Notes: a model not told the origin generated them from the letters alone. DNA of 64,000 nucleotides from Modicisalibacter ilicicola DSM 19980 (GCF_900128925.1 NZ_FQUJ01000006.1:221043-285042); one strand, 5' to 3'. Positions 53,337 through 63,328 are shown, counted from the first letter of the stretch. Numbers and translations: made by a program.

Positions 53337-54691
53337 TTGGTGTCCTGGGCCAGGGCATCCATCAGCCGGCCGATCTTGTCCAGGGTTTCACGATACTCGG
53401 CCTCCTCCAGGGAGTCGGCAACCAGGCCGCCCCCGCCCCACAGGTGCAGGCGACCGGCGTCTGCCAGCACCGTGCGGATCGCGATCGAGGTGTCCATGCT
53501 GCCACGGATGTCGACATAACCCAGGCTGCCGCAATACACGCTGCGGCGGCTGGGCTCCAGTTCATCGATGATCTGCATGGCGCGTACCTTGGGGGCGCCG
53601 GTGATCGATCCGCCGGGAAAGGCGGCCGCGAGCAGGTTCAATGGTGTCTGCCCATTCTCCAGCTCGCCCGTCACGATGCTGACCAGATGATGGACGTTGG
53701 CGTAGCTTTCCAGCCGGCACAATTGCGGCACGCGCACGCTACCCGGTCGACAGACCCGGCCCAGGTCGTTGCGCAGCAGGTCGACGATCATCACGTTCTC
53801 GGCACGATCCTTGGCGCTGTGCACCAGTTCGTCGATCAAGGCCCTGTCCGTTTCGGGCGTGTCGCCGCGAGGTCGAGTGCCCTTGATCGGACGGGTCTCC
53901 ACGTGCCCTCCGCGCACCTCGAGAAAGCGTTCCGGTGAAAGGGACAGCACGGCCTTGTCCTGCCAGGCCATGTATCCAGCGAAGGGGGTCGGGGTCGCCT
54001 GACGCAGGGCCAGATAAGCCTGCCAGGGGTCTCCGCGATAGTCGGCGCTGAAACGCTGGGCCAGGTTGATCTGATAGCAGTCCCCGGCCTGAAGATAGCC
54101 CTGGACATCGCGGAAGCGCTGACCGTAGCCGACGCGATCGATCTCGGCGGCAAAATGACTCGTCAAGGCAAAGGGAGGTGTCGAGGCGGGGGCGTCGGCC
54201 AGCAGCCATTGCTGGACCTGCCTGCGGCGCTCGGGTGTTGCCACCAGCCAGGCCTCGCGTCGTCGGTGATCGTGGATCAGCGCCCAGTCGTAAAGGCCCA
54301 GACGGCTGCGGGGCAGGGTGGTGGCCTCGCGTGAGTGCTCGGGCAACTCCTCCAGTTGACGTCCCAGATCATATCCCCAGTAGCCGATCAGTCCGCCCAG
54401 GAACGGCAGCTCGCTGGAGGGGGCGTCGAGGTCGAGGCTGTCGAGCAAGGCCTGCTGGGCCTCGAAGGGGGTCGAGAACGATGTTGGCCCGGTATCGCAG
54501 GAGAGGCGCCCCTTGTCGTCGACCTCGAGGATGGCAAGTGGATCGCAGGAGAGGATGTCGTAGCGTCCCCCCGGCGCCTGGGGGGCGCCGCTGTCGAGCA
54601 GGACGGCGCCAGGCCGTCGGCGCAGGGAGGCGAAGCGAGCCAGGGGGTCGCGGTGATAGGGGAGCGCCGTGATGTCGAGCCGTGATCTCAT
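53333..54691 (-). CDS. pabB: Aminodeoxychorismate synthase component I
   Basis: PabB converts chorismate to 4-amino-4-deoxychorismate on the way to folate. The 452-residue protein has the chorismate-binding domain: CYQINLAQRFSADY near 205, PIKGTRPRGDTPETD near 268 (with the PIKGT Lys of PabB), and SVRVPQLCRLESYANVHHLVS and FPGGSITGAPKVRAM near 360. No GATase domain is present, as in PabB proper. It is the first gene of a run with an ABC permease and ATPase. Confidence 0.93.
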   Translation of the reverse strand: MRSRLDITALPYHRDPLARFASLRRRPGAVLLDSGAPQAPGGRYDILSCDPLAILEVDDKGRLSCDTGPTSFSTPFEAQQALLDSLDLDAPSSELPFLGGLIGYWGYDLGRQLEELPEHSREATTLPRSRLGLYDWALIHDHRRREAWLVATPERRRQVQQWLLADAPASTPPFALTSHFAAEIDRVGYGQRFRDVQGYLQAGDCYQINLAQRFSADYRGDPWQAYLALRQATPTPFAGYMAWQDKAVLSLSPERFLEVRGGHVETRPIKGTRPRGDTPETDRALIDELVHSAKDRAENVMIVDLLRNDLGRVCRPGSVRVPQLCRLESYANVHHLVSIVTGELENGQTPLNLLAAAFPGGSITGAPKVRAMQIIDELEPSRRSVYCGSLGYVDIRGSMDTSIAIRTVLADAGRLHLWGGGGLVADSLEEAEYRETLDKIGRLMDALAQDTK

Positions 54692-54799
54692 GCAAATGGT
54701 TTCCTTGGCAAGGGGACCATTCTAGGCATCCTCGGCCGGTTTGTCCGCACCCGCTCGCAGGAATCAGAAGCGGGGGTACGGACACTGTTTCTGCGGCAT

Positions 54800-54811
54800 A
54801 TTGTCGACAAT
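54800..54811. promoter_or_regulatory. Distal operator for the GntR regulator
   Basis: ATTGTCGACAAT is a perfect 12-bp palindrome identical to the core of the operator at 54915-54930, 115 bp apart centre to centre. Two copies in one divergent region suggest cooperative control of prpR and perhaps pabB. Confidence 0.6.
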
Positions 54812-54873
54812 GAAAGCCCGCCGGATCAGGATGAATACGCCTAAGGATGTAGAGCAACTTCCCCCGCGCGCTA

Positions 54874-54902
54874 TTGACCGGGGCGAAGAGGGTGGCTAGA
54901 GT
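54874..54902 (+). promoter_or_regulatory. Promoter of the prp locus
   Basis: TTGACC (54874-54879), a 17-bp spacer and TAGAGT (54897-54902) form a sigma70-type promoter. Its start point near 54909 lies just before the palindromic operator at 54915, so binding there would block elongation or initiation. Confidence 0.65.
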
Positions 54903-54914
54903 TCATAAACCTTA

Positions 54915-54930
54915 TGATTGTCGACAATCA
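54915..54930. promoter_or_regulatory. Operator of the GntR/FCD regulator
   Basis: TGATTGTCGACAATCA is a perfect 16-bp palindrome. It fits the TNGTNNNACNA pattern of FadR-subfamily GntR regulators and lies between the promoter start point and the gene of such a regulator. A matching core occurs at 54800. Autoregulation and control of the prp genes is inferred. Confidence 0.75.
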
Positions 54931-54944
54931 CCGTGAGCCCGATC

Positions 54945-55664
54945 ATGCAAGATAACGCCGCACCGGAAGTTCGCACCTTGGCCGAACGGGTGTTCAACCA
55001 GCTCCAGGACGCCATCGTGCGTGGTGAGCTGGCTCCGGGCGCCAAGATTACCGAACCTGGGCTGTCCAAGACCTACGGCATTTCTCGGGGCCCCCTGCGC
55101 GAGGCCATGCGGCGTCTCGAGACGCACCGCCTGATAGAGCGCGTCCCCCATGTCGGCGCCAGGGTGGTGAAGCTGTCCATGCAGGAGCTGCTGGAACTGT
55201 TCGATGTGCGCGAGGCGCTGGAAAGCATGGCAGCCAGGTTGGCAGCGCGCCACATGACCGCCGAGGAAATTGCCGGGCTGCGTGACGTGCTGGCGCTCCA
55301 TGAGCGTCAGGCCGATCTCAGAAGCGGTGAGGCCTATTACCAGCGTGAAGGGGATCTCGACTTTCATTACCGCATCGTTCAAGGCAGTCACAACCGCATG
55401 CTGACGATGCTGCTGTGCGATGACCTCTACTATCTGGTGAGACTCTATCGCACGCAATTCAGCGCCAGCGGCACTCGACCCCAGCGGGCCTTCGTCGAGC
55501 ACCACCGCATCGTCGACGCCATCGAGGCCGGTGATGAAGAGCTTGCCGAATTGTTGATGCGCCGTCACGTCAGTGCATCCCGCGAGAATGTCGCCAGTCG
55601 CTATGCCACCGTGCTCCAGCAGGAAAAGAGTTTACCGCCCCCCATCGAGAGGATTCCATCATGA
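54945..55664 (+). CDS. GntR family (FCD domain) transcriptional regulator of the prp locus
   Basis: This 239-residue regulator has a GntR winged helix (about 15-75; [20 protein letters not shown]) and a C-terminal FCD effector domain (about 85-225). It is encoded first in the 2-methylcitrate locus and so very probably responds to a propionate catabolite such as 2-methylcitrate. The start is the ATG at 54945; earlier TTG and GTG starts would lie in or beside the operator palindrome. It overlaps prpB by four bases (ATGA). The usual PrpR of E. coli is a sigma54 activator and is unrelated. Confidence 0.9.
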   Translation: MQDNAAPEVRTLAERVFNQLQDAIVRGELAPGAKITEPGLSKTYGISRGPLREAMRRLETHRLIERVPHVGARVVKLSMQELLELFDVREALESMAARLAARHMTAEEIAGLRDVLALHERQADLRSGEAYYQREGDLDFHYRIVQGSHNRMLTMLLCDDLYYLVRLYRTQFSASGTRPQRAFVEHHRIVDAIEAGDEELAELLMRRHVSASRENVASRYATVLQQEKSLPPPIERIPS

Positions 55665-56557
55665 CCCATGCGACGCCAGGAGCGCGCTTTCGCAGCGCCC
55701 TCGAGGCCAACCGTCCGCTGCCCATCGTCGGCACCATCAATGCCTACACCGCTCTCATGGCGGAAAAGGTCGGTCATCAGGCCCTCTATCTATCGGGTGG
55801 CGGGGTGGCCAATGCCTCCTTCGGGCTGCCGGACCTGGGGATGACCACCATGAACGACGTGGTGGAGGACGCGCGCCGCATCACCGCGGCCAGCGAGTTG
55901 CCGTTATTGGTGGATATCGACACCGGCTGGGGCGGAGCCTTCAACATCGCCCGCACCATCAAGGAGATGGAACGGGCCGGCGTGGCCGCCGTGCATCTCG
56001 AGGACCAGGTGGCCCAGAAACGCTGTGGTCACCGCCCCAACAAGGCGATCGTCTCCAAGCAGGAGATGGTCGATCGCATCAAGGCTGCCGCGGACGCCAA
56101 GCGTGATCCGGCCTTCTATCTCATCGCTCGTACCGATGCCTTTCAGATGGAAGGGCTCGAGGCGGCCATCGATCGGGCGAATGCCTGCATAGAGGCAGGG
56201 GCCGATGCCATCTTCGCCGAGGCGGTGCACACCCTGGACGACTACCGGGCCTTCTGTGAGGGGGTGAATGCACCGATCCTGGCCAATATTACCGAGTTCG
56301 GCGCTACCCCGCTGTTCACGCAACAGGAGCTGGGCGATGTCGGCTGTCGCATGGTGCTCTACCCGCTTTCTGCCTTCCGGGCGATGAATGCCGCGGCACT
56401 CAAGGTCTATCGCAATATCCTCGAGAAGGGCAACCAGAAGGACGTCGTCGAGCTCATGCAGACCCGGGACGAACTCTACGAATTCCTCGATTACCACGAC
56501 TTCGAGCGCAAGCTGGATGAGCTTTTCGCCGGGAAGGACGGCGACCAAGCCCAGTGA
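55661..56557 (+). CDS. prpB: 2-Methylisocitrate lyase
   Basis: PrpB splits 2-methylisocitrate to pyruvate and succinate. The 298-residue protein has the PEP mutase/isocitrate lyase fold with the catalytic loop [10 protein letters not shown] near residue 120, DIDTGWGG near 86 and the acid-rich HLEDQ. The gene is coupled to the regulator before it and lies 47 bases before prpC. Confidence 0.96.
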   Translation: MTHATPGARFRSALEANRPLPIVGTINAYTALMAEKVGHQALYLSGGGVANASFGLPDLGMTTMNDVVEDARRITAASELPLLVDIDTGWGGAFNIARTIKEMERAGVAAVHLEDQVAQKRCGHRPNKAIVSKQEMVDRIKAAADAKRDPAFYLIARTDAFQMEGLEAAIDRANACIEAGADAIFAEAVHTLDDYRAFCEGVNAPILANITEFGATPLFTQQELGDVGCRMVLYPLSAFRAMNAAALKVYRNILEKGNQKDVVELMQTRDELYEFLDYHDFERKLDELFAGKDGDQAQ

Positions 56558-56604
56558 CAGGCTTAATGACCTAGCGTCAATACACCATCAAACAGGAGAG
56601 CAAC

Positions 56605-57732
56605 ATGGCGGAGAAAGCGACCAGCGGAGCTGGCCTGCGCGGGCAAAGCGCCGGTAGCACCGCGCTGTGCACCGTGGGCAAGGAAGGTTCCGGGCTGACC
56701 TACCGCGGTTACGACATTCACGATCTGGCCGACCATGCGCGTTTCGAGGAGGTGGCCTACCTGCTGCTGAAGGGAAAGCTGCCCAACCAGCAGGAGCTCG
56801 ACGACTACGTGGTCAAGCTCAAGAGCCTGCGTGGACTGCCCGAGCCACTGAAGCGGGTGCTCGAGGAGATACCCGCGGACGCCCATCCGATGGATGTGAT
56901 GCGTACCGGTGCCTCGATGCTCGGTAACCTCGAGACCGAGAAGAGCTTCGATGAGCAGCAGGACCAGAGCGATCGCATGCTGGCGGCGTTTCCGGGCATC
57001 ATCAACTACTGGTATCGCTATTCCCACGATGGCGTGCGCATCGATACCGATACCGACGATGAATCCATCGGCGGCCATTTCCTGCATCTGCTGCATGGCA
57101 AGCCGGCCTCGGAGCTGCACGCCCGGGTGATGAACGTCTCACTGATCCTCTACGCCGAGCACGAATTCAATGCCTCGACCTTCACCGCCCGGGTATGCGC
57201 ATCGACCCTTTCCGATATTCATAGCTGCGTGACCGGCGCCATCGGTTCGCTGCGCGGACCGTTGCATGGCGGTGCCAACGAGGCGGCCATGGACATGATC
57301 GAGAACTGGCAGTCGCCGGACGAGGCCGAGCGCGAGATCCTCGGCATGCTCGAGCGCAAGGAGAAGATCATGGGCTTTGGCCACGCGGTCTATAGGGATT
57401 CCGATCCGCGCAATGCCATGATCAAGAAATGGTCGAAAGAGCTCGCCAAGGAGGCAGGGGACGACCGGCTCTATCCCGTCTCCGAGCGGGTAGAGGAGGT
57501 CATGTGGCGCGAGAAGAAGCTGTTCTGCAACGCCGACTTCTTCCATGCCAGTGCCTACTACTTCATGGGCATTCCGACCAAGCTGTTCACCCCGATCTTC
57601 GTCTGCTCGCGGCTCACCGGCTGGTGTGCCCATGTCTTCGAGCAGCGTGAAAACAACCGCATCATCCGGCCCAACGCGGATTACACTGGGCCGGAGAAGC
57701 AGGAGTGGTTGCCGATAGATCAGCGTGACTGA
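56605..57732 (+). CDS. prpC: 2-Methylcitrate synthase
   Basis: PrpC condenses propionyl-CoA with oxaloacetate. The 375-residue citrate synthase-type protein has LHGGANEAAMDMIENW near residue 221, GFGHAVYRDSDPRNAMI near 257 (catalytic His and Asp region) and a C-terminal RPNADYTGPEKQ. The N-terminus lacks the regulatory extension of type II citrate synthases. It follows prpB in the usual order; a candidate terminator lies between it and acnD. Confidence 0.95.
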   Translation: MAEKATSGAGLRGQSAGSTALCTVGKEGSGLTYRGYDIHDLADHARFEEVAYLLLKGKLPNQQELDDYVVKLKSLRGLPEPLKRVLEEIPADAHPMDVMRTGASMLGNLETEKSFDEQQDQSDRMLAAFPGIINYWYRYSHDGVRIDTDTDDESIGGHFLHLLHGKPASELHARVMNVSLILYAEHEFNASTFTARVCASTLSDIHSCVTGAIGSLRGPLHGGANEAAMDMIENWQSPDEAEREILGMLERKEKIMGFGHAVYRDSDPRNAMIKKWSKELAKEAGDDRLYPVSERVEEVMWREKKLFCNADFFHASAYYFMGIPTKLFTPIFVCSRLTGWCAHVFEQRENNRIIRPNADYTGPEKQEWLPIDQRD

Positions 57733-57755
57733 GGCCGAATCAGAATAAATCCATG

Positions 57756-57782
57756 GCCGTGGCGCAACGCTACGGCTATTTT
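57756..57782 (+). terminator. Candidate internal terminator between prpC and acnD
   Basis: A 9-bp stem with one G-U pair (57756-57764 with 57768-57776) and a 3-base loop is followed by TATTTTC. This looks like a weak intrinsic terminator or attenuator 24 bases after prpC. If active, it would lower acnD-prpF-prpD expression relative to prpBC. Confidence 0.5.
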
Positions 57783-57820
57783 CGATCTAAAAACGATCCG
57801 ATGAATGGATGCCCGCTTTG

Positions 57821-60445
57821 ATGAATACCGACTACCGCAAACCCCTGCCCGGCACCGACCTTGATTACTTCGATACGCGTGAGGCAGTCGAGGCGATCCA
57901 GCCGGGTGCCTACGCCAGGCTGCCCTATACGTCGCGTGTGCTGGCCGAGCAGCTGGTGCGTCGCTGCGATCCGGCGATGCTGACCGACTCCCTCAAGCAG
58001 CTGATCGAACGCCGGCGTGACCTGGATTTCCCCTGGTACCCGGCCCGCGTCGTGTGTCATGACATTCTGGGCCAGACCGCACTGGTCGATCTGGCCGGTC
58101 TGCGCGACGCCATCGCCGAGAAAGGGGGCGATCCCGCCAAGGTCAATCCGGTGGTACCGACCCAACTGATCGTCGACCACTCACTGGCGGTCGAGCATGC
58201 CGGTTTCGAGAAGGATGCGTTCGAAGCGAACCGTGCCATCGAGGATCGCCGCAACGAGGATCGCTTCCATTTCATCGACTGGACCAAGACAGCCTTCGAG
58301 AATGTGGACGTGATTCCGGCCGGCAACGGCATCATGCACCAGATCAACCTGGAGAAGATGTCGCCGGTGATCCAGGTGCGCGCCGATGAGCAGGGCAAGT
58401 CCGTGGCCTTTCCTGACACCTGTGTCGGCACCGACAGCCACACCCCGCACATCGATTGCCTGGGCGTGATTGCCATCGGCGTCGGCGGGCTCGAAGCGGA
58501 AACCGTCATGCTGGGTCGTCCGTCCATGATGCGCCTGCCGGACATCGTCGGTGTCAAGCTGACCGGCAAGCGGCCGCCGGGCATCACGGCCACCGACATC
58601 GTGCTGGCGATCACCGAGTTCCTGCGCAACGAACGGGTCGTCTCGGCCTATCTGGAGTTCTTTGGCGAGGGCGCGGCCGACCTGACCATCGGTGACCGGG
58701 CGACCATCTCCAACATGACGCCGGAGTTCGGTGCTTCCGCCGGCATGTTCTACATCGATGAGCAGACCATCGACTACCTCAGGTTGACCGGTCGCGAGCC
58801 GGAGCAGGTGGCACTGGTCGAGCAGTATGCCAAGGAAACCGGCCTGTGGGCGGACAGCCTGGTGGACGCCGAGTACGAGCGCGTGCTGGAGTTCGATCTG
58901 TCGAGCGTGGTGCGCAACGTGGCCGGCCCGTCCAATCCGCATCGTCGGGTGGCGACCTCCGACCTGCACGATCGCGGCATTGCTGTCGACCTGGACAAGG
59001 CACTGGCCGAAGAGCAGGAGGGCAAGATGCCGGACGGGGCCGTGATCATCGCCGCCATCACCTCCTGCACCAACACCTCCAATCCCCGCAACGTCGTGGC
59101 TGCCGGCCTGCTGGCGAAGAAGGCCAACGAACTGGGCCTGGTGCGCAAGCCCTGGGTGAAGTCCTCCTTCGCCCCGGGGTCCAAGGTGGCGCGCCTGTAC
59201 CTGGAAGACGCCGGCCTGCTGCCGGAGCTCGAGAAGCTCGGCTTCGGTATCGTCGCCTACGCCTGCACCACCTGCAACGGCATGAGCGGCGCGTTGGATC
59301 CGGCGATTCAGCAGGAGATCATCGAGCGCGACCTGTATGCCACGGCCGTGCTCTCGGGTAACCGCAACTTCGACGGTCGCATCCATCCCTATGCCAAGCA
59401 GGCGTTCCTGGCCTCGCCACCGCTGGTGGTGGCTTATGCGATCGCCGGCACCGTGCGCTTCGACATCGAGCAGGATGCACTCGGCAAGGATCACGACGGC
59501 AACCCGATCACTTTGAAGGACATCTGGCCCTCGGACGACGAGATCGACGCCATCGTCAAGGCGAGCGTCAAGCCAGAGCAGTTCAAGCAGGTCTACATCC
59601 CGATGTTCGATCTGGGCAAGGTGGAAGAGGCCAAGAGCCCGCTGTACGACTGGCGCGAGATGAGCACCTACATTCGTCGCCCGCCTTACTGGGAGGGCGC
59701 CCTGGCAGCCAGGCCCAGCCTCCGTGGCCTGCGACCGCTGGCGGTGCTGGGGGACAACATCACCACCGACCACCTGTCGCCCTCCAACGCGATCATGGCG
59801 TCCAGTGCGGCCGGTGAATACCTGGCCAAGATGGGCCTGCCGGAAGAGGACTTCAACTCCTATGCCACCCACCGCGGCGATCATCTGACTGCCCAGCGGG
59901 CGACGCTGGCCAATCCCAAGCTCTTCAACGAGATGGTGCGGGATGACGGGGGCGAGGTGCGCCAGGGGTCGCTGGCACGCGTCGAGCCAGAGGGCAAGGT
60001 GGTGCGCATGTGGGAGGCGATCGAGACCTACATGGAGCGCAAGCAGCCGCTGATCATCATCGCCGGCGCGGACTACGGCCAAGGCTCTTCCCGCGACTGG
60101 GCCGCCAAGGGCGTGCGTCTGGCCGGGGTGGAGGCCATCGTCGCCGAGGGCTTCGAGCGCATCCATCGTACCAACCTGGTGGGCATGGGAGTATTGCCGC
60201 TGCAATTCCACGAGGGCACCACCCGCAAGACCCTTGGTATCGACGGTACCGAGACCTTCGACGTGGAAGGCGAGCCGGCTCCCCGGTCGGAGTTGATCCT
60301 GGTCATCCAGCGCGACAATGGCGAGACGGACCGGGTGCCGGTGACCTGCCGCCTGGATACCGCCGAAGAGGTGACCATCTATTCCGCCGGCGGCGTGCTG
60401 CAGCGCTTCGCTCAGGATTTTCTCGAAGCCGAGGAGGTGGCTTGA
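57821..60445 (+). CDS. acnD: 2-Methylcitrate dehydratase, iron-sulfur (AcnD)
   Basis: AcnD is an aconitase-type enzyme that dehydrates 2-methylcitrate to 2-methyl-trans-aconitate, paired with PrpF. The 874-residue protein has the Fe-S ligands in ITSCTNTSNPRNV and YACTTCNGMSG, plus GDNITTDHLSPSNAI near 645 and GADYGQGSSRDWAAKG near 748. The start is the ATG at 57821 (MNTDYRKPLPG), the usual AcnD N-terminus, over an ATG four codons earlier. It ends in TGATG with prpF. Confidence 0.94.
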   Translation: MNTDYRKPLPGTDLDYFDTREAVEAIQPGAYARLPYTSRVLAEQLVRRCDPAMLTDSLKQLIERRRDLDFPWYPARVVCHDILGQTALVDLAGLRDAIAEKGGDPAKVNPVVPTQLIVDHSLAVEHAGFEKDAFEANRAIEDRRNEDRFHFIDWTKTAFENVDVIPAGNGIMHQINLEKMSPVIQVRADEQGKSVAFPDTCVGTDSHTPHIDCLGVIAIGVGGLEAETVMLGRPSMMRLPDIVGVKLTGKRPPGITATDIVLAITEFLRNERVVSAYLEFFGEGAADLTIGDRATISNMTPEFGASAGMFYIDEQTIDYLRLTGREPEQVALVEQYAKETGLWADSLVDAEYERVLEFDLSSVVRNVAGPSNPHRRVATSDLHDRGIAVDLDKALAEEQEGKMPDGAVIIAAITSCTNTSNPRNVVAAGLLAKKANELGLVRKPWVKSSFAPGSKVARLYLEDAGLLPELEKLGFGIVAYACTTCNGMSGALDPAIQQEIIERDLYATAVLSGNRNFDGRIHPYAKQAFLASPPLVVAYAIAGTVRFDIEQDALGKDHDGNPITLKDIWPSDDEIDAIVKASVKPEQFKQVYIPMFDLGKVEEAKSPLYDWREMSTYIRRPPYWEGALAARPSLRGLRPLAVLGDNITTDHLSPSNAIMASSAAGEYLAKMGLPEEDFNSYATHRGDHLTAQRATLANPKLFNEMVRDDGGEVRQGSLARVEPEGKVVRMWEAIETYMERKQPLIIIAGADYGQGSSRDWAAKGVRLAGVEAIVAEGFERIHRTNLVGMGVLPLQFHEGTTRKTLGIDGTETFDVEGEPAPRSELILVIQRDNGETDRVPVTCRLDTAEEVTIYSAGGVLQRFAQDFLEAEEVA

Positions 60446-61635
60446 TGAGTCAGGTTCCCCAGATCCGGATTCCCGCCACCTACATGCGTGGCGGGACCAG
60501 CAAGGGCGTGTTCTTTCGCCTACAGGACCTGCCCGAAGCTGCCCAGGCCATGGGGCCGGCCCGGGACGCACTGCTGATGCGGGTCATCGGCAGCCCCGAC
60601 CCTTACCAGAAACAGGTCGATGGCATGGGCGGCGCGACCTCGAGCACCAGCAAGACGGTCATTGTATCCAGGAGCGATTCGACCGAGCACGATGTCGACT
60701 ACCTGTTCGGTCAGGTCTCGATCGACAAGCCGTTCGTCGACTGGAGTGGCAACTGCGGCAATCTGTCGGCAGCGGTCGGTCCTTTCGCCATTGCCAGTGG
60801 ACTGATCGACGCCGGGCGCATCCCCGACAACGGAGTGGCGACGGTGCGCATCTGGCAGGCCAATATCGGCAAGACCATCGTCTCGCGGGTGCCTATCACC
60901 GACGGCAAGGTGCAGGAGACCGGCGACTTCGAGCTCGATGGGGTGACCTTTCCCGCCGCCGAGGTGCCGGTGGAGTTCACCGACCCGGCCGATGGCGAAG
61001 GCGCGATGTTTCCCACCGGCAATGTGGTCGATGAACTCGAGGTGCCGGAAGAGGTGGTGGAAGGAGGCGTGCTCAAGGCGACGCTCATCAATGCCGGCAT
61101 TCCGACCATTTTCATCAATGCGGCGGATATCGGCTATACCGGTACCGAACTGCAGGAGGCAATCAACAGCGATACCAGGGCATTGGCGCGATTCGAGGCC
61201 ATTCGTGCTTGCGGTGCGGTGCGCATGGGTCTGATCGAGCATGTCGATGAAGCCGCCAACCGCCAGCACACGCCGAAGGTCGCCTTCGTCGCGCCACCGA
61301 GTGACTATCTCTCCTCCAGCGGCAAGCAGGTTTCGGCAGGCGATATCGATCTGCTGGTGCGCGCACTCTCCATGGGCAAGCTGCACCATGCCATGATGGG
61401 GACCGCGGCGGTGGCGATTGGTGTGGCGGCCGCGGTACCGGGTACCCTGGTCAACCTTGCCGCCGGCGGGGGAGAGCGCACCTCGGTGTGCTTCGGTCAT
61501 CCTTCCGGCACCCTGCAGGTTGGCGCCGAAACTCGTCAGGCAGATGGGCAATGGGCGGCAACCAAGGCGATCATGAGTCGGAGTGCGCGAGTGCTGATGG
61601 AAGGCTGGGTACGTGTGCCCGGCGATGCGTTCTAG
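60445..61635 (+). CDS. prpF: PrpF, AcnD-accessory isomerase
   Basis: PrpF is a diaminopimelate-epimerase-fold protein that isomerises 2-methyl-trans-aconitate so that AcnD and PrpF together replace PrpD. The 396-residue protein starts MSQVPQIRIPATYMRGGTSK, the usual PrpF N-terminus with the conserved YMRGGTSKGVFF. The ribosome site GAGGAGG (60431-60437) is strong. Its start is fused to the acnD stop. Confidence 0.94.
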   Translation: MSQVPQIRIPATYMRGGTSKGVFFRLQDLPEAAQAMGPARDALLMRVIGSPDPYQKQVDGMGGATSSTSKTVIVSRSDSTEHDVDYLFGQVSIDKPFVDWSGNCGNLSAAVGPFAIASGLIDAGRIPDNGVATVRIWQANIGKTIVSRVPITDGKVQETGDFELDGVTFPAAEVPVEFTDPADGEGAMFPTGNVVDELEVPEEVVEGGVLKATLINAGIPTIFINAADIGYTGTELQEAINSDTRALARFEAIRACGAVRMGLIEHVDEAANRQHTPKVAFVAPPSDYLSSSGKQVSAGDIDLLVRALSMGKLHHAMMGTAAVAIGVAAAVPGTLVNLAAGGGERTSVCFGHPSGTLQVGAETRQADGQWAATKAIMSRSARVLMEGWVRVPGDAF

Positions 61636-61757
61636 AGGTGACCCTTTGAGCGCGATGCGTCCTGGCATCCGGGGCGCGTCGAGACGATACTTTCTTCAAG
61701 CCTCAATGCCAGGGGCCGTCGTGTTTTTTCAGTCCGCCAAGGCAAGGAGCTGCGCCG

Positions 61758-63242
61758 ATGGCTGCCAACGTAGAAGCCAATGTTCGCCCGGAGTACGACG
61801 AAGAGCTGCAGAAGATCGCCGACTACGTGCTCGATTACAGGATCAAGAGCCAGGAGGCTTTGGACACCGCCCGCAACTGCTTGATGGATACGCTCGGCTG
61901 CGGCCTCCTGGCGTTACGCTTTCCGGAGTGCACCAAGCACCTGGGGCCGTTGGTCGAAGGCACCGCCGTTCCGCATGGAGCCCGTGTACCCGGCACCTCG
62001 TTTCGCCTCGATCCGGTCAAGGCCGCCTGGGACATCGGCTGCATCATTCGCTGGTTGGACTACAATGATACCTGGCTGGCCGCCGAATGGGGCCATCCTT
62101 CCGATAATCTTGGCGGAATTCTCGCGGTCGCCGATCACCTGTCCCAGAAGCGTCTCGCCGAGGGCAAGGCGCCCTTGACCATGCGCGATGTCCTCGAAAA
62201 CATGATCATGGCCCATGAGATCCAGGGTGTGATCGCCCTGGAAAACTCCTTCAATCGCGTCGGTCTGGATCACGTGGTGCTGGTCAAGGTTGCCACGACC
62301 GCCGTGGTTGCCAAGCTGATGGGTGCCGACCGGGACCAGCTGCTTGCCGCCCTGTCGCATGCCTGGGTGGATGGCCAGAGTCTACGTACCTACCGTCATG
62401 CACCCAATGCCGGCTCGCGCAAGTCCTGGGCTGCTGGTGACGCCACGTCGCGAGGGGTGAGGCTGGCGGATATCGCACTCAAGGGCGAGATGGGTATTCC
62501 GGGCGTGCTCTCTGCCCCGCAATGGGGGTTCTACGATGTACTGTTCTCGAAGACCAACCGGGACCAGAAGCTCAAGGATGAGCGTCAGCGCAAGTTCAGC
62601 TTCTCTCAGGAGTACGGCACCTACGTGATGGAAAACATCCTGTTCAAGATCTCATTCCCGGCGGAGTTCCACTCCCAGACGGCCTGTGAAGCCGCCGTGC
62701 AGCTGCATCCGCAGGTCAAGGATCGACTGGACGAGATCGACAGGATCGTCATCACCACCCACGAGTCGGCGATTCGCATCATTTCCAAGGTCGGCGAGCT
62801 CGCCAACCCGGCGGATCGCGATCACTGCCTGCAGTACATGACCGCGGTGCCGCTGATTTTCGGCAACCTGGTGGCCGAGCACTACGAAGACGGTTTCCAC
62901 GAGGCCAATCCGATCATCGACGAGTTGCGCGAGAAGATGGAAGTCGTCGAGGATGAGCGCTACACCCGGGACTACCTGGAGGCCGACAAGCGTTCCATTG
63001 CCAACGCCGTGCAGGTGTTCTTCAAGGATGGCAGCAAGACCGAACAGGTCGCCGTCGAGTACCCGGTCGGTCACCGTCGTCGACGCGTCGAAGGCATCCC
63101 CCTCCTGGAAGAGAAGTTCAAGGCAAACCTTGCGACGCGTTTTCCGAGCGGGCGCTGCCAAAAGATCTTCGATCTGTGCAAGAAGCAGCGGCAGCTCGAG
63201 GCGACACCGGTCAATGAATTCATGGCACTGTTCGTCATCTGA
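61758..63242 (+). CDS. prpD: 2-Methylcitrate dehydratase PrpD
   Basis: PrpD is the cofactor-free 2-methylcitrate dehydratase of the MmgE/PrpD family, 494 residues. It carries [20 protein letters not shown] near residue 40, [20 protein letters not shown] near 95, and [20 protein letters not shown] near 205. The enzyme is in addition to AcnD/PrpF, so both routes are present, as in some gammaproteobacteria. It sits 122 bases after prpF in a gap with an 8-bp inverted repeat (61661-61668 with 61706-61713) and an AAGGAG ribosome site. Confidence 0.94.
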   Translation: MAANVEANVRPEYDEELQKIADYVLDYRIKSQEALDTARNCLMDTLGCGLLALRFPECTKHLGPLVEGTAVPHGARVPGTSFRLDPVKAAWDIGCIIRWLDYNDTWLAAEWGHPSDNLGGILAVADHLSQKRLAEGKAPLTMRDVLENMIMAHEIQGVIALENSFNRVGLDHVVLVKVATTAVVAKLMGADRDQLLAALSHAWVDGQSLRTYRHAPNAGSRKSWAAGDATSRGVRLADIALKGEMGIPGVLSAPQWGFYDVLFSKTNRDQKLKDERQRKFSFSQEYGTYVMENILFKISFPAEFHSQTACEAAVQLHPQVKDRLDEIDRIVITTHESAIRIISKVGELANPADRDHCLQYMTAVPLIFGNLVAEHYEDGFHEANPIIDELREKMEVVEDERYTRDYLEADKRSIANAVQVFFKDGSKTEQVAVEYPVGHRRRRVEGIPLLEEKFKANLATRFPSGRCQKIFDLCKKQRQLEATPVNEFMALFVI

Positions 63243-63265
63243 ATCGAGGTCATGGCGCTTTCTCT

Positions 63266-63286
63266 GGGTGGCTCGAGGGGCCACCC
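63266..63286 (+). terminator. Weak hairpin after prpD
   Basis: GGGTGGC (63266-63272) pairs with GCCACCC (63280-63286). There is no T-tract. It may end the prp transcript ahead of the rRNA promoters, but support is modest. Confidence 0.4.
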
Positions 63287-63328
63287 GCGCCGTTGGATCT
63301 CATGGTGCCCCGTTCTTCGAAAACAATC

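Noticed and set aside
58181..60571. A 796-residue minus-strand frame opposite acnD
   Set aside because: It is antisense to a well-supported aconitase-type gene, with His/Gln/Arg-rich composition typical of GC-shadow frames.
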